Below are positions 1-12,199 of a stretch of DNA of 64,000 bases, one piece after another (the first letter of the stretch is position 1; every line of letters starts with the position of its first letter). The notes beneath the pieces are model-generated. The model worked only from the letters and a program-made list of their open reading frames with translations. It was not told the origin of the DNA and searched no databases. This DNA is from Theobroma cacao. Taxonomy: Eukaryota > Streptophyta > Magnoliopsida > Malvales > Malvaceae. A program made the position numbers and the translations under genes. The stretch lies in assembly GCF_000208745.1 (NCBI RefSeq), contig NC_030859.1, positions 5,204,250 through 5,268,249 of the forward strand. The letters are read 5' to 3'.

Positions 1-1794
1 GTGTCACATTTGTTACATTGAAGGTTCCTTGTGGGTTAGGCCTTGCAGCTCCAGCCGTCAAGTTCCACCTGTTTTTACAATTTTTTTTCTCAAAAATCAG
101 TAACTTTTACGTGAATTGCCCCAAGCAAAGCCTTTAACACAATTGCGTTTTTACCACAGTTTTTGATGAAATCAATATCATTTTGTGAACTGGAGGAGAA
201 TAGAATTACTTATATGTGAAAACATTGAATAATTGCAGTTATAGACAAAATAAATAAAATTCTCAGTTACCTAATGGATTTAGCTTGATTCACTGAGAAG
301 TCTAGATCAAAAGTATCAGGTCCACTAGCTGGTGTGGTGGAATTGGAATAATGAAGCACCCCTAGACCTATAATGCTGGTGTCAAGTAATTTAGGACTTG
401 CTACCATGTAAAAGTCTGCATCATTTTGATCAGCTGTGACAAGAACTGAGTAGGATTGACCAACATGAACATCAAGAGAATTCAGGGAAATCTGATTGGT
501 ATATGACCCTTCTGTTTCAACCAACAGCATTGTATGATTCTGAATCCTGAAATTGAAACTCAATGTATTTCCAACATTTGATATTCTGAACCTGTATGTC
601 TTCCCTGAAGAAACACACAACTAAAAGCCAGGTGTGCATGCAAAAGGGACTAATAGCATCAAATTCATCAACAGGAACAGTTTTTCTAAGAGATTCTGAC
701 TTTCTGTATCATCTGATGATAATCAGACAGCAGACAAACCCACTTTGTTTCTCCTATCTTTTCCCCTCTGCATACCTTTCTCAACAGTGAAGGATTCATA
801 GGGCGTTGACATTGGATGTCCATAAGGGCCTTTCCCATTCATCAGAATAGCATCAGGGGTGACATCATATGCACTCACCTCTGTTCCCAACAATGTCCTG
901 AAATACTGTTACAATAGCATAGCCAAAAGAAATTTTGAATTTCAAAATGGAGGAAAAAAAAGGATAATTTCCAACAGAAAAGGTTACATTCATGAAATAT
1001 ATATATATTCATGAATAGAGTAATAAACTAATAATTCACCTTATAGTCACCAGCATACCAATCACCAATCAGAAGATCAAATTTAGCTTCTGGTTTGAGG
1101 AAAGGGACAGCTATAACATTCCGATTATTAACTCGGATTGGTCCATATCCACTAGAAGCTTTCTGGAAGTTTATGGAAGGGAAGTAGGAAAAACTGCCAA
1201 TCTGATCCTTGATTTGGAACACATAAGTCCAGTTTGTAGAGGGTTTGATTGGACAATTGGTGCCAGAAACCCCATCCTGCCATGAATTTAGCCTTTGTTG
1301 TATGCCATTCCTGCACCACCATAACTACTTCATTAAAGGCTTGTTGATGCCACATATATATCTTGAACTGAAAAATGCTCAACTCTTGCCAAATCTCATT
1401 TTGAAATGCAAAAGTACCAAAATGTTTTTTCTCTGCATACCATGTAAAGAGTAGCGGTTCATCCAGGAAGTTGAAGACATTCACATGAATAACATCATTG
1501 GTAGTGGCATTCAGCAGAGGCCCTGGAAACATCCCATTGATAGTGATAACCTGTTAGGTAAACATACATTATTTTATCTTGCGGTGACAGGCCGAAATGC
1601 AAAAAAAAAGCCTTAGCAAAATGCAGCTGCGATTGATAGAAGCATGCCTGTTGGTCAATAGACAAAGGACTCAAACTATTGCTGAAAGAAACATTCCAAT
1701 CCATAAAGATATCAATGCCATTAGTCCTAGTAGCAAAGACTGTAAACAATGCCCCCCACACCAGTATCCATTTGAGGTTGCTGGAATAGGCCAT
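1..1794 (-). CDS. SKU5-similar (SKS) multicopper-oxidase-like protein, 5' part
   Basis: Secreted, cell-wall or plasma-membrane-associated member of the ascorbate-oxidase/laccase superfamily; SKS proteins act in cell expansion and pollen growth and mostly lack the copper ligands. Exons read on the minus strand: 1794-1648, 1550-1441, 1310-1040, 905-776, 604-271 and 68-1, all joining in frame without a stop. The start ATG is followed by a hydrophobic signal peptide (about residues 8-24) and then the family motif MDWNVS. Downstream family landmarks are VITINGMFPGP, FTWNGIQQRLNSWQDGVSGT, DQIGSFSYFPS, GPIRVNNR, DLLIGDWY, ILMNGKGPYGHP, KTYRFRISNVG and SIRWNLTAGAARPNPQGTFN. Intron 1 appears to begin with GC rather than GT. 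The C-terminal third lies left of the window. Family call is firm; the exact SKS member is not resolved. The ascorbate-oxidase-homologue naming used for pollen genes such as Bp10 or NTP303 would also fit. Confidence 0.9.
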
Positions 1795-1856
1795 TGTAGC
1801 ACTGAAGTGAGGATGGGGCCTTTTTTTTTTTTTTGGCTCTTTGCTATATACCATGT

Positions 1857-1889
1857 GTTTAAATAGGTCATAAAGCTCATTAACACGTG
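1857..1889 (-). promoter_or_regulatory. Possible TATA-like box and G-box of the SKS gene
   Basis: On the minus strand a TATTTAAA string (about 1857-1864) lies roughly 65 bp before the SKS start codon, and a palindromic CACGTG G-box core lies at 1884-1889. Both positions suit a core promoter with a proximal element. This is motif matching only; no transcription start is visible. Confidence 0.35.
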
Positions 1890-3245
1890 CATATCAAGGA
1901 TATTTTGTTTCCTTTGAGACAAATAAGGTGACGCTTCCAGAGAAAACAACCAGAAAAGAGAAAGAAATGGAAACACTAGTATCCAGCTCTACATACTCAG
2001 CCCTGCAAAGGAAAGATTCCTTTTAAGTGTATGATTTATTATTCAGCCCTAGAAACTGGAAAGTATTAAGCCGGCAATAACTACTGTGCATCTGCCTAAA
2101 TAATGCTATTAAAGCCTTTGTTTTGTTCAATATTGATGATACGTTTGACTCTGGCAAAGCTATGTATATATAAGCTGTTTTCTAGTTTTTGTCATATGCC
2201 ATGATCTAAAATTGGACGGCCTAGGTACCAATATTTTTTTTTTCTGGTGCTTCATTAGAAAAAAAAAAAAGACAGCTCAAAACTTCAAACGATTTGAGGG
2301 AAGCCATAAAATTAATTTTAAGCAATCAAATAAAATCACCAAATGATGCCTTCTCTTAGACACAATCATAACCAATACAAGAACAATGCAAGTAGCACTA
2401 CTCATATATTCATCCTTAATATTTACAATCATAATAATTGAGTTATACATTCTAAGACTAATGTAAATATTCCGAAAGAGACATCTCAACGTCTAGAACT
2501 GAAAACATTATGTACTTTACTTCTAAATTAAAGATAACATTCAATTTCAACTTGATTTTACTATTTCTATAGTATAAATGGTTTTCGTGGCAAAAAGGGT
2601 TTTGAGTCTTACATATCAGAAACAAGCATTTAATAAGAGCTGGTTGACTTCTCCCTTATATATTGATGCTGATTCTTGTCCTTCAATATCAGCCTTAAAC
2701 TCTGTTATTTGCTTTCCTAATGCACTGTTAGCTGCTACCTCATTAGTCGGTAGGTGGGTTTGGTTATATTCTTTTTGAAAAGAATGCAACATCTTTATCC
2801 AAAACCTTCATGTCATCATAACAGTCACAACTCTTGTTGTCTGCTGGGATGGGGTTTTTCTTTTGGTATTATTCAATCCACAATCCATGCATTGCTCTCA
2901 CATCTCTAATTCCCTAACCAACCCTCAAACAAACTCTTCAGACCTAATGATGAGTGTATACTATATACAACAAAAATAAACATAAGAAGAAAACCATTTG
3001 ACAGAGAAAAAAATTACATTAACCTAAGATGATACAGCATCTCCCTATATTTTAAAAATTACAGTCCAACCAATGACAACGTCTCCAACAAAGCTTACTA
3101 TCTAGCACATATAACCAGCTGTCCTATTGATTGCAAGGTGCATCCGGGATGGTCTGACCATCTTTTTCCCACTATCACCATGCGTAACTTGAATATGTAG
3201 TCTAGTAGTATTGTCTATTATTCTACCTCAAGTGTCACTGAATTT
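1890..3245. other. Intergenic DNA between SKS and RABC2
   Basis: About 1.35 kb of AT-rich DNA. It should hold the distal SKS promoter and the 3' UTR of RABC2. I see no coding exon, RNA gene or recognisable transposon. Short open frames at 2277-2489 and 2578-2778 lack family motifs and look like chance. Confidence 0.5.
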
Positions 3246-6244
3246 TCATTGAAAGCAGCAGCCATTGCTTTGGGGGACCTTGTGTTCTTGTTTCTGTTGC
3301 AAAATCTGTTTCTTGACCACTGCAGATCCTTTCTCTCGTAAAGCAGGTACCTCAAGAACCTATAAACTAATAAAATGTGTTAGCATATGTTGCAACCCAG
3401 AGAGAAAATAAAGCTTCCAGCATCGACTGGAAACCATACTCAGCAAAGATCATCATATAGAACGGTTGTATCAAATAATGAGAGATAACTGCAGTTTAAC
3501 AGTCCTTATAAAACATTATGAATATGTTATGAGATTTAAATAGTTGAGAAATGCTTGCATTTCTTAGAAGTTTACCTTTAAAATGAGATCTTTAAAGCAT
3601 TGATGCACATTTTCTCTAGTTTTGGCGCTGCATTCAAGAAAAGAACATTTGTGTTCCTGTGCAAGAGCCATACCCTCTTCTCTAGTAACAGCCCTTTCAC
3701 TGTCCTGAAAATGGCACATTGCTCATTCATAAGAACAACATACCTCAAAAAGCACAAAAAATTAAAAAGAACAAGTTGTATGCATCTATCCTAAGCATCC
3801 AGATGACCATTAAGCATCTTTCCCCTAGTAAAAGAAAACCCTGAGACTGCATCATTCATCACGGGTATCAAAATATATATTCAATGACATGTAGTCTATG
3901 GGAGAAAAGAGTAAAAGAAAACCCTGAGACTGCATCATTCATCTTGGGCATCGAATATATATTCAATGACATGTACTTTATGGAGAAAAGAGACTAATAT
4001 TTGTAGGACTTACCCTGTCAACTTTATTTCCAACCAGAATTTTGATGCACTCATGATTGGTGGAGTAGAGCTCGACTTCTTTTGCCCAAATTTCAGACAA
4101 GTTGGTGAAGGTTTCTCGCCGTGTCACATCATAAACTTTGAAGAACAAAGAAATTAGGGTACAAGTCCCCATAATTTAGCTATGTTAGCAGCAATAACAT
4201 CATAATAGTCTCAACAAATATTACCAACACATCTTAAACAAGAAAGTACAGACCTACTCTGACCATATGATGATTAAAGTGTCTAGAAATACTCAGAATA
4301 TATGCAGCCAGAAAAGACCATTTATGTTGCTAGTCAGAAAACAAGAGATGGTACTTGTTAAAGAGGAAATGACACAGAATGCCACAAAATGTTGTTTAGG
4401 CTGCTTTCTTGACCGTGAACAGAGAAATTGGAGCTCTTGCTCCTTAATAATGTTGGTATTTTGTATAATAGATAAGAAAGCACAATTATCTTAAATAAGA
4501 GGAGATTTCTGCAGAAAATTGTAATAAGCTATTAACTTAATCCTCTGCTTTTACGCGTATTAAGCAGATATTTACTTCTTTTGCAAACCACTTTAAATTT
4601 TTTTAAAAAAATATAATGAACATAGAAACATTTTATCTGATTAATTAAAAAATATTTAGATATTTCCATAGATTTTGCACTGGAAAGTAGGATCTGTATT
4701 GTCTATCTCCAACACCTGGGAACAAGAATGACTATTCCACATGGAAAAAGAAAATCTTCTTTGCAGACTAATATTCTTTAATAAATATTAATATCTGAGT
4801 TCAAAGCCTAAATAGTTGAAAAATCCAACAGTACTGACACTTGGGTTAACCAGTTGCATGATAAAATATCACCAGCATACATAATGGTAATGGTTAAATA
4901 CCAAAAAACAATGGTACAAGGATCTTGGAGTTTGCTGGTGCACAAGCTATGAAGTAAACAACCTATGAAGGAAAGTAAAGATTTGTAATAGCTGATTTGA
5001 AGCATCATCCATTCACATATGCCATCAAGCATCAGGTAGTTCATAGAAGTCCAACCAAAAATTGTTAGAAAAAATTTATCTATCAAAGCACAAGGTCAGA
5101 GGAGGAAAATCCAAATTCTGAAAAATATAATTACGTACAAAATATTCAGGACTAAAGGTTTCATATTTGCAAGGACATACCAAGAATAATCCCATGTGCA
5201 CCCCTATAGTAAGAGCTAGTTAAGGTTCCAAATCTCTCCTGACCAGCTGCAATTGGTAAAACATATTATTACCATGAGAACTAGGTGTATTGTAAGTTCC
5301 CAGCTCTAGTTCCACAATAACAAAGTTAAGGTTAGTCCATTTTAAGAAATAAACTCTTATTGAACAACAGGAATTATATACTGGATAGACGCTTTTTCTT
5401 CTAATGCAAAGTACAGGGATATATCCAAGTTTCAAGGCTAAGTTTCTGCTATTATGAACTCATGGTGTCGATTTGCAGTCATTGGACTCTTTATTGATGA
5501 ATATTGCACATTTTAAATCATCTGAAAGAAAAAATATATACTATGGAAACCATGATTTTAGAGATTTGAATTTATATCCAAGGTGTTCCAGGGTCCAAAA
5601 ACAGTTACACCACATAAACTCATGGGCATACCTCTGCACATGCACACATGCAAATTTTATGCAAAAGAACAGACAATTTAGTCAGCCTTTAACTTATCTA
5701 AATGCTAATAATGTTAAAACAATGGTTCATTTGTTCCCAAAATGATCATATTGTATGCAACTCCACATTAATTTTTATAATAGACTGACAAAAGCTCCCC
5801 CTCCCACCCCAAAAAAAAAGGTAACACACTTCCACAAGAAAATGAACACTATACATGATTTTATTACATCAGCAAACAAATCTTAGGCACTCCTTGCTGC
5901 AATGGTTTGCAAATATGTCATAACAGTTGGTTCCATTCTATCAGTGACCACCATTTTGTATTTAAAAAATCTTTCACTTTATTTTTTAAGAAAATGATGC
6001 GTATCATTATATCAGCAGTATACTTCTTAAGATCATACACATCACAAGTCCTAGTTGAGGCTTCTCACTAACACGTCTGCAAATCCATTCAGAAATAATT
6101 CTTGTCAAGTTCTTCCAATGACATCCTGCTTTGCAACTGTTAGCATATAGAGCTCCAATGAGAAAAGAAGAGAATTTAGTAGAAGGTACTAAATTGTATA
6201 ATATGCTACTGAGACTTCCCACTATATGTCTATATATATACATT

Positions 6245-6303
<59 letters not shown>

Positions 6304-6346
6304 CNAGACTACCTACCTATATAGTCTATATATATATATTATATAT

Positions 6347-6396
<50 letters not shown>

Positions 6397-8400
6397 CCAG
6401 TTCTTCCACTCTATGTTATCAAGGGCATGCTTTCGAGGAACTTTTTGGCTAATATATACTCTTTCTGCTACCTCAATACCTGCTTCTTCTGTTCCATCAA
6501 CCTACAGCATATCCAACAGAGAGCATACCATCCCCTCAAATATGCACTTATCAATGCTATCTTCCTCACCTGGGTACAAAGATTAGCCCTATACCCTTCA
6601 GCAGCAATGGCATCAGAATCATAGGCTTAACAATTATTGCATCTTACCTCAATATCTCAGAGTTTCTCTCAACATTCAAAGAAATATTTCAAAATTTTTA
6701 TTTCTGATCATCAGTACATTAATCCTACCATCTGTTGAACTGTTCTATGACATTGTAGGCCTAGATCCTTTTTCTTGCAACTTAATAGATAAGATTCTTT
6801 GGCTCCCTAGGACCCATTAGCATATCCAAACACTAGCACATCACACATCAGATGCCATCATTTTATGTAATCACTCTATAAGGCACAGTTGCTATCCTGC
6901 TACATCATTCAACAGTATAAAGCATCAGAAATTCAGCCTTGATAATCATTTCAAAATTACTGGAATATCTAAAACCCTTTTATTAGCAATTACCAGATTT
7001 TGTATAGTGGCCCATCAGGCATTCAACTAAAACCAGAGTCTAAACATCAAGAGCATATCAGATTCCATAGTGACTTTTTCTGCATTCCAGAAGCTCCTCG
7101 AATCATTTATTGCTAAGACTCTCAAAACTTACCTATATTACTAAGTTCCTCTTCTCATAATCATTTTGACTCAAAAATCAAACTGACACATCCTTGAGAT
7201 TCTCAAAATTTGATCATCTGGTAACAAAGTTGAAATCTTCACAAGTTTCTACAATATTTCTACAACTCCTGCACTACAACTCCAGAATGATTGAAATCTC
7301 ATTTCAAATGGAAACCAAAAGTTAACACTTGCAAACATTCTTCAAAATCTGAATTGTTTCTAGCAAGGATCAAAACCATTCTGAATCCCCTTTCTTTTTC
7401 TCATTGAAGACCACAGAGGAGTGCAGCAAAACTAATCAGTAGCATCAACTAGAAGCCATGCAAAACAGCTGTGTAACTAACCTGATGGAAAAGGGAAATG
7501 CCAGAAAAAGCAATGAAATCCTATCAAGATCCATGCAGTGTAGAACTCTAAGTGAAAACTAGTTACAAGGTGTTGGCAATATCCATCAATTACCTGTGTC
7601 CCAAATTGTAAGTTTCAATCTTTTCCCACCAACTGTGACCATCTTGATTTTGAAATCCACCCCTGGAAACACTCAAAACAACAAACAAAACTCAATATAC
7701 ATCATATACAAAAGTTTAGAACATGTCGACTGCAATATTGCTAAAGCAATATTTGCTAAAGGATAGGACGCAGAGATGTCCAAGAATACAGAGTAAAGTC
7801 AGAGCTTTTCTCTTGTTTGTTTACATTTTGCATTCCTTTCAAATCTTTTTCTGTTACTGACAAGTTCTAAGCAAGACACAGGAGTGCCTATCATTGCGGC
7901 AACAGGTGGATCCTAGAATGACCAGGAAGGAGCTGCAGACCAGGTGAATTAATTCCCATGTCTAGTCTTTTACAGTTATCTACTTCAGCAGCAATTGTCT
8001 AAACTGTTCATCTGTTCACTGTTTCATCCAATCTATTCAAACTAGAGCAACCTAAACCATTGAGCCTATCTCCTGAATAAAAACAATTTCACCCAAAGTT
8101 CAGTCTTTTTAGGTGTGCCATCTCGACCCCAGCTTTCATTCTCTTCCTTTTAACATATAATTTTAGTAGTTCTAATTATGCACATAATATCTTCCATTAA
8201 TTTCAAACTCCCTAAAAACAATTGGATAAAAAAAAGGATTGCTTCTAATTTCCTTCTCTTCAATCTCTTGCCACCCCAATATATAAAAAACAGCCACTTC
8301 CATTCATTTGATTTTTTTCTGAAGGGCTACTAATGAAACTGTTAGATTGCTTGAAGCTATAAAAAGAATATATAAATATAAATATATAGATTAATATAAT

Positions 8401-8441
<41 letters not shown>

Positions 8442-8701
8442 ACTAAGTGAAAAAAAAAAAACTCAAAACGAATTCTGGGCGTGAACTCCAAAGCCAAAAC
8501 CAACATGCAAGAAACAAGAATAGTTGAAAAAAGAGAGAAAGAGAGAGTACCAATGGTAGGAGAAAGATCATGAACAAAGTTGGAGATGAAACTAACGAGT
8601 AAACTACTTTTGCCAACACCAGAATCACCAATCAATAGTATCTTGAATGAATAATCATAGCTGTTATTCCCTCCTCCTTTTGAAGAAGAAGAACCCAACA
8701 T
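3246..8701 (-). CDS. RABC2: Rab GTPase, RABC2 type (Rab18 group)
   Basis: Small GTPase of the plant RABC clade, which acts in membrane traffic; RABC2 proteins have been tied to peroxisome and myosin association. Exons on the minus strand: 8701-8551, 7662-7594, 5246-5181, 4135-4014, 3704-3576 and 3359-3246. They sum to 651 nt, giving 216 residues. Visible motifs in order: P-loop GDSGVGKSS (about residues 25-33), switch [31 protein letters not shown] and ECSAKT. The C terminus ends in CCFQ, a two-cysteine geranylgeranylation signal. All junctions are GT-AG and phase-consistent. The glycine in ERFGTLT, where most Rabs have arginine, is a feature I recall from plant RABC2 proteins. Introns 1, 2 and 3 are long (0.9, 2.3 and 1.0 kb). 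RABC1 is the alternative, but the internal sequence fits RABC2 better. Confidence 0.93.
3828..3991. repeat. Tandem duplication, period about 83 bp, in RABC2 intron 4
   Basis: Two adjacent copies, 3828-3910 and 3911-3991, each begin gtaaaagaaaaccctgag and end near gagaaaagag. They differ by a few substitutions and a small indel. The block lies between exon 5 (ends 3704) and exon 4 (starts 4014) of RABC2, so it does not touch coding sequence. Confidence 0.85.
6231..6396. repeat. Duplicated compound (TA)n(CA)n(TA)n microsatellite in RABC2 intron 2
   Basis: Two blocks of the form TA-run, CA-run, TA-run (about 6231-6303 and 6330-6396) are separated by a short unique stretch containing a single ambiguous base at 6305. 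The similarity of the blocks suggests duplication of a compound microsatellite. It lies in the 2.3-kb intron of RABC2 between exons 2 and 3. Confidence 0.9.
8405..8438. repeat. (TG)17 microsatellite in RABC2 intron 1
   Basis: Seventeen uninterrupted TG units, preceded by an AT-rich run, lie about 110 bp inside the first RABC2 intron. Confidence 0.95.
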
Positions 8702-9459
8702 TCTTTCAAGTACAAAAAAGAAAAGAATTTGTTTAATCTTTCCCTTTTGTGCAGATGGGTTCTTTCTTTTGTTCTTCTCTGTTCATCAACAACTAGAAAA
8801 CCACAAAATAAGGAAATTTCCTCAGGTTTTAGGAGACATAGACAATGGTGGGGTTGGCGGGTAGTTTTTCTACACAGTTTTTTCTTTTTCCTTTTCTTTT
8901 TTTTTCAGAAAAGAAAATTAAATTATTTATCTTTACGAATAAAAAATCTTCATTTTATTTTATATATAATATTACGGAAATGTACCTGAAAAAATAAAAA
9001 ATCAAAATCATTTTGTTTTTTAATTTTAAAAATTATAAAAATAACTTGTTCTCTAAATCATTTATTATGTGTAAATAAAAGAAATAAGAAAATACATTTT
9101 AAAACTAAATACCCCTTTACACTTTTATTTCTTTATTTATTAGGACTAATATTTTTATATTATTTTTTCGTATATGATTGCATGATTTTATGGTTTTCGA
9201 TGGCCCCACGCACGTGCCAGCTGTTAGAAGTGGGGCCCGGATAAAGATTACATGGCAAAAAGTCTGAGGCCGGATTTTGTCATTTATTATTTTGTCTTCA
9301 CCTCCGTTACCTTGGCCTCTTTTAAGGGTACTCTCTCAAGTCTCAACATTTTGTCTCTTTATGATGTGCAAGAAGGAAAGTCATTATTACCAAAATTTTG
9401 CACTAAAAAAATAATGGTGAAAAACAAAACTATATGTTTAAAATTATAATTATTATATA
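8702..9459. promoter_or_regulatory. Upstream region of RABC2 with a G-box inside an inverted repeat
   Basis: This AT-rich stretch precedes the RABC2 start codon (gene on the minus strand). At 9202-9237 the arms GGCCCCAC and GTGGGGCC form an 8-bp inverted repeat, and its loop contains CACGTG at 9211-9216, about 510 bp from the ATG. Promoter function is inferred from position. No coding exon is seen here. Confidence 0.4.
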
Positions 9460-9930
9460 CACTTTTTACATAATATTTTAAAAATTTTAATTCTTTACAT
9501 AAATTTTATTTTTTATTACATCTAATTAAATTTTTATATTTTTATTTAAATCATATTAATTTTTATAATTAATATTTATTTATTTATTTTTAATTAAAAA
9601 ATTACTTATTATTTTATGTCACATGATAAAATAATATGTTGATATATCATGGTAGATAATGATATAATATACTAATGTGTTATGATCACATTGACACATG
9701 ACATTTGACCATTCATGTTAAAATCACAAGAAAATATAAAATGACAAATAATATTTTGATTAATAATAATTTGTTAATTATAAATAATAAAAACTTGTTT
9801 GATTCAAAATTATAAAAATATAAAAATTTAATCAAACGTAATAGAATAATAAATATTTATTTAAAATTTTTAAATAATTTAAAAACTTTTTAAAATATTA
9901 TATTTAAAATTTTTTATTAAATTAAAAATA
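9460..9930. repeat. Dispersed AT-rich repeat, family A, copy 1
   Basis: Roughly 470 bp of very AT-rich DNA with a symmetric look: T-rich left arm, central gtgacatgat-type strings, A-rich right arm. The right arm contains aaaacttgtttgatt followed by aatagaataataaatatttattt. Closely similar strings recur near 18865-19265 and 53575-53990. Family boundaries and class are not defined. A fold-back MITE is my best guess. Confidence 0.5.
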
Positions 9931-11766
9931 ATTAAAAATTATCATGTAAATATATTTGAGTCAATATTTCATTAATCGAACATAGTAATTATCATCAAAG
10001 AGTGAATCCGTCTATACTTACATAATGGCTTTTACTAAGATATCATATTGTGATTTGTCAAGCATTAATTGATGAGATAAAAGTGGAACGATTTATTTTA
10101 TATTTATTTTTCATTACAAAAATTTTTTAATATAGCACCACTAATAAAAAAATTAGATTAAAATAAGAATATTACCAATACTTTCATAAAATAATAATTT
10201 ATAGGACAACAAAAAAAGTGTTTTTGGAATAAAAAGAAAATCCTCTGCAATTATTCCTATAAAGTTTTCAAAGTTTAAATCAAATACGAAAACTTATTTG
10301 ATTTATTTATATGAATTTTTTTTTAAAAAAAGGAAAACTAATACATTTGAAGTGTGGTGGCAAATTGGCAATGCCACATCTTCAACAAGTGTACAACATG
10401 CAATCAACACGTAACTCTTAAATATGCACACATCAATTCACTCTAAAGTTTTTTTTTAAGTAAAATAAAATTAATTAAATAAAAATCATATAAAAAATAT
10501 AAATTACATTCCTCATTTATTTTTTTATTATTTTTTATACAAAAATATCAACCAAATCGACGTTGCATATCCTACCTCAATATAGCAACTAAATTAATGA
10601 AAAACAATTTTTATTTTGTAGAAATTAAATACTGAAGACCGCCTGATGGTGTTGCATGGTCCCACAGGGAGTCCGCATCAGGGGTCGGAGTTAGATCAAC
10701 GGCCTGATCACTTTTCCATCACGAAGTGATGAACAGAGCCACGTTGCCACGGAAAACGCCTAGGCTGTTGACACGTACGACACAGCTGCCCTACCTCTTT
10801 CACCGTTTTATTTTTGAAATAAACAAAAGCGGTCAACGGTCAACATTTTCATCAGTTAATGTGGACCCCATACAATTTGTAGTACTATTTATATTTATAT
10901 GTTTGCATTTGCATAGCACTTCTTATGATCAGAGGCTTGTGACAACCGAGTTATCCGTACATGCTTATTATTATTATTATTATATGTTTAAAAATATTAA
11001 TTTTAAATATTTTTATTTTACTAATTTAAATTTATTTTTTAAATTTTAATGATATAAGTATATATGTTTGGTGATCGTCTTAAAAATAAATTTAATTTGT
11101 TAAGAAAAAAAATTAAGTGTGCAATGTTAATATATTGCATTTTGAAGTGTGCAATGTTAATATAAATAGTTAATGGACGTGCAAATGAACCCAAATGCAA
11201 AAAGAAAGTGGAAAATGAAAATGGATTAAAGAAGCATTACACTACTTAGTAAACAAAAATACATTAGGTGTCCAATTATTATAAAAATTTAAGCTGATAT
11301 AATATATGGTGAGTTGTAAAATATAAGTAAGATTAGTGGATTAGCTTAATAATAGAAAAGCCACTTTGAGTGCAACACTCATTATACCATAACTCATGCG
11401 TGGAACAACATTTTTCAACAAACTTATGATTGCATTTATGTTGATGTGATTAATTAGACTAGCATTAGGGTAATAGAGTCCACATTTGTTCATGGGCCGC
11501 CCTTTGAGGCCCCCCCTCAACTTCCACTAAGACATTGTTGTTTTCAGTTTTCCTTTTTTATATATTACGGAAAAGAAACAAATAAAAGATGGCTATTACA
11601 TTATTCTAGGCCAGCTTACTCCTAACTTTTCTGTAAAAAGATAACATAATAGTTTCAATGGAGGAAAATCAAAATTATAGAGACCTATCGATAAGTCTTC
11701 ATGATATGTGGCCCTCCAGTCGACATATTGGTTAACTTCACGATGAATATGAGTAATTGAGCATTC
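9931..11766. other. AT-rich spacer with a GC-rich island
   Basis: Mostly low-complexity AT-rich DNA. A distinct GC-rich island at about 10636-10810 holds CCTGATG and CATCAGG inverted arms and an ATCACTT/AAGTGAT stem, but no family-like ORF. A short ATT-type run occurs near 10965-10983, and a small direct repeat (gtgtgcaatgttaatat) near 11117-11165. No gene is recognised. Confidence 0.45.
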
Positions 11767-12108
11767 TCAATTCTTATGAATTAATTTTTTGATTTCTCTT
11801 AACAGATGAAAATTAAGATCCAAATTTGACAAAGACTTTGAAATTTTTAGCAACGCATGTAGGGAATCTGACTCAAGTATGATCTTTCTAAATCCTTTAT
11901 TCCAACATGATAATAAGCCATGAAATAACGCCCAAAGTTTCGCAATCAAGGAGTGTGAGATGCCAAATTTATAAATAAAACTCGCAATCCAATCTCCATT
12001 AGCATCTCTGATTACCCCTCCTACTGCAACCAAGCCTGGTTGTCTTTCCGCATTTCCATCAACATTTAACTTAACGTAATCTTCAGGTGGAGATTCCCAA
12101 GAGATCAA
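11767..12108 (-). pseudogene. LINE RNase H domain (broken)
   Basis: An open frame of about 113 residues matches the C-terminal RNase H of plant LINEs: KLNVDGN at the start, GGVIRDANGDW, then LWALFHGLLSCWNKGFRKII and LESDSLHALL. The expected catalytic glutamate in the AELWAL motif is lysine here (AKLWAL). That change and the missing upstream frame imply no activity. Confidence 0.85.
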
Positions 12109-12199
12109 TATTTGCTGCTTAAAACGTATCTAATTTTTCTTAAGACATCCCAATCTTCTTTGGCCTTAGTTCTGATCTATTGGCAGGCATTTGTAGGCC

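Noticed and set aside
1597..1866. Plus-strand frame of 89 codons
   Set aside because: Antisense shadow of SKS exon 1 and its promoter.
6131..6586. Plus-strand frame of 151 codons
   Set aside because: It is mostly translated TA/CA microsatellite inside a RABC2 intron.
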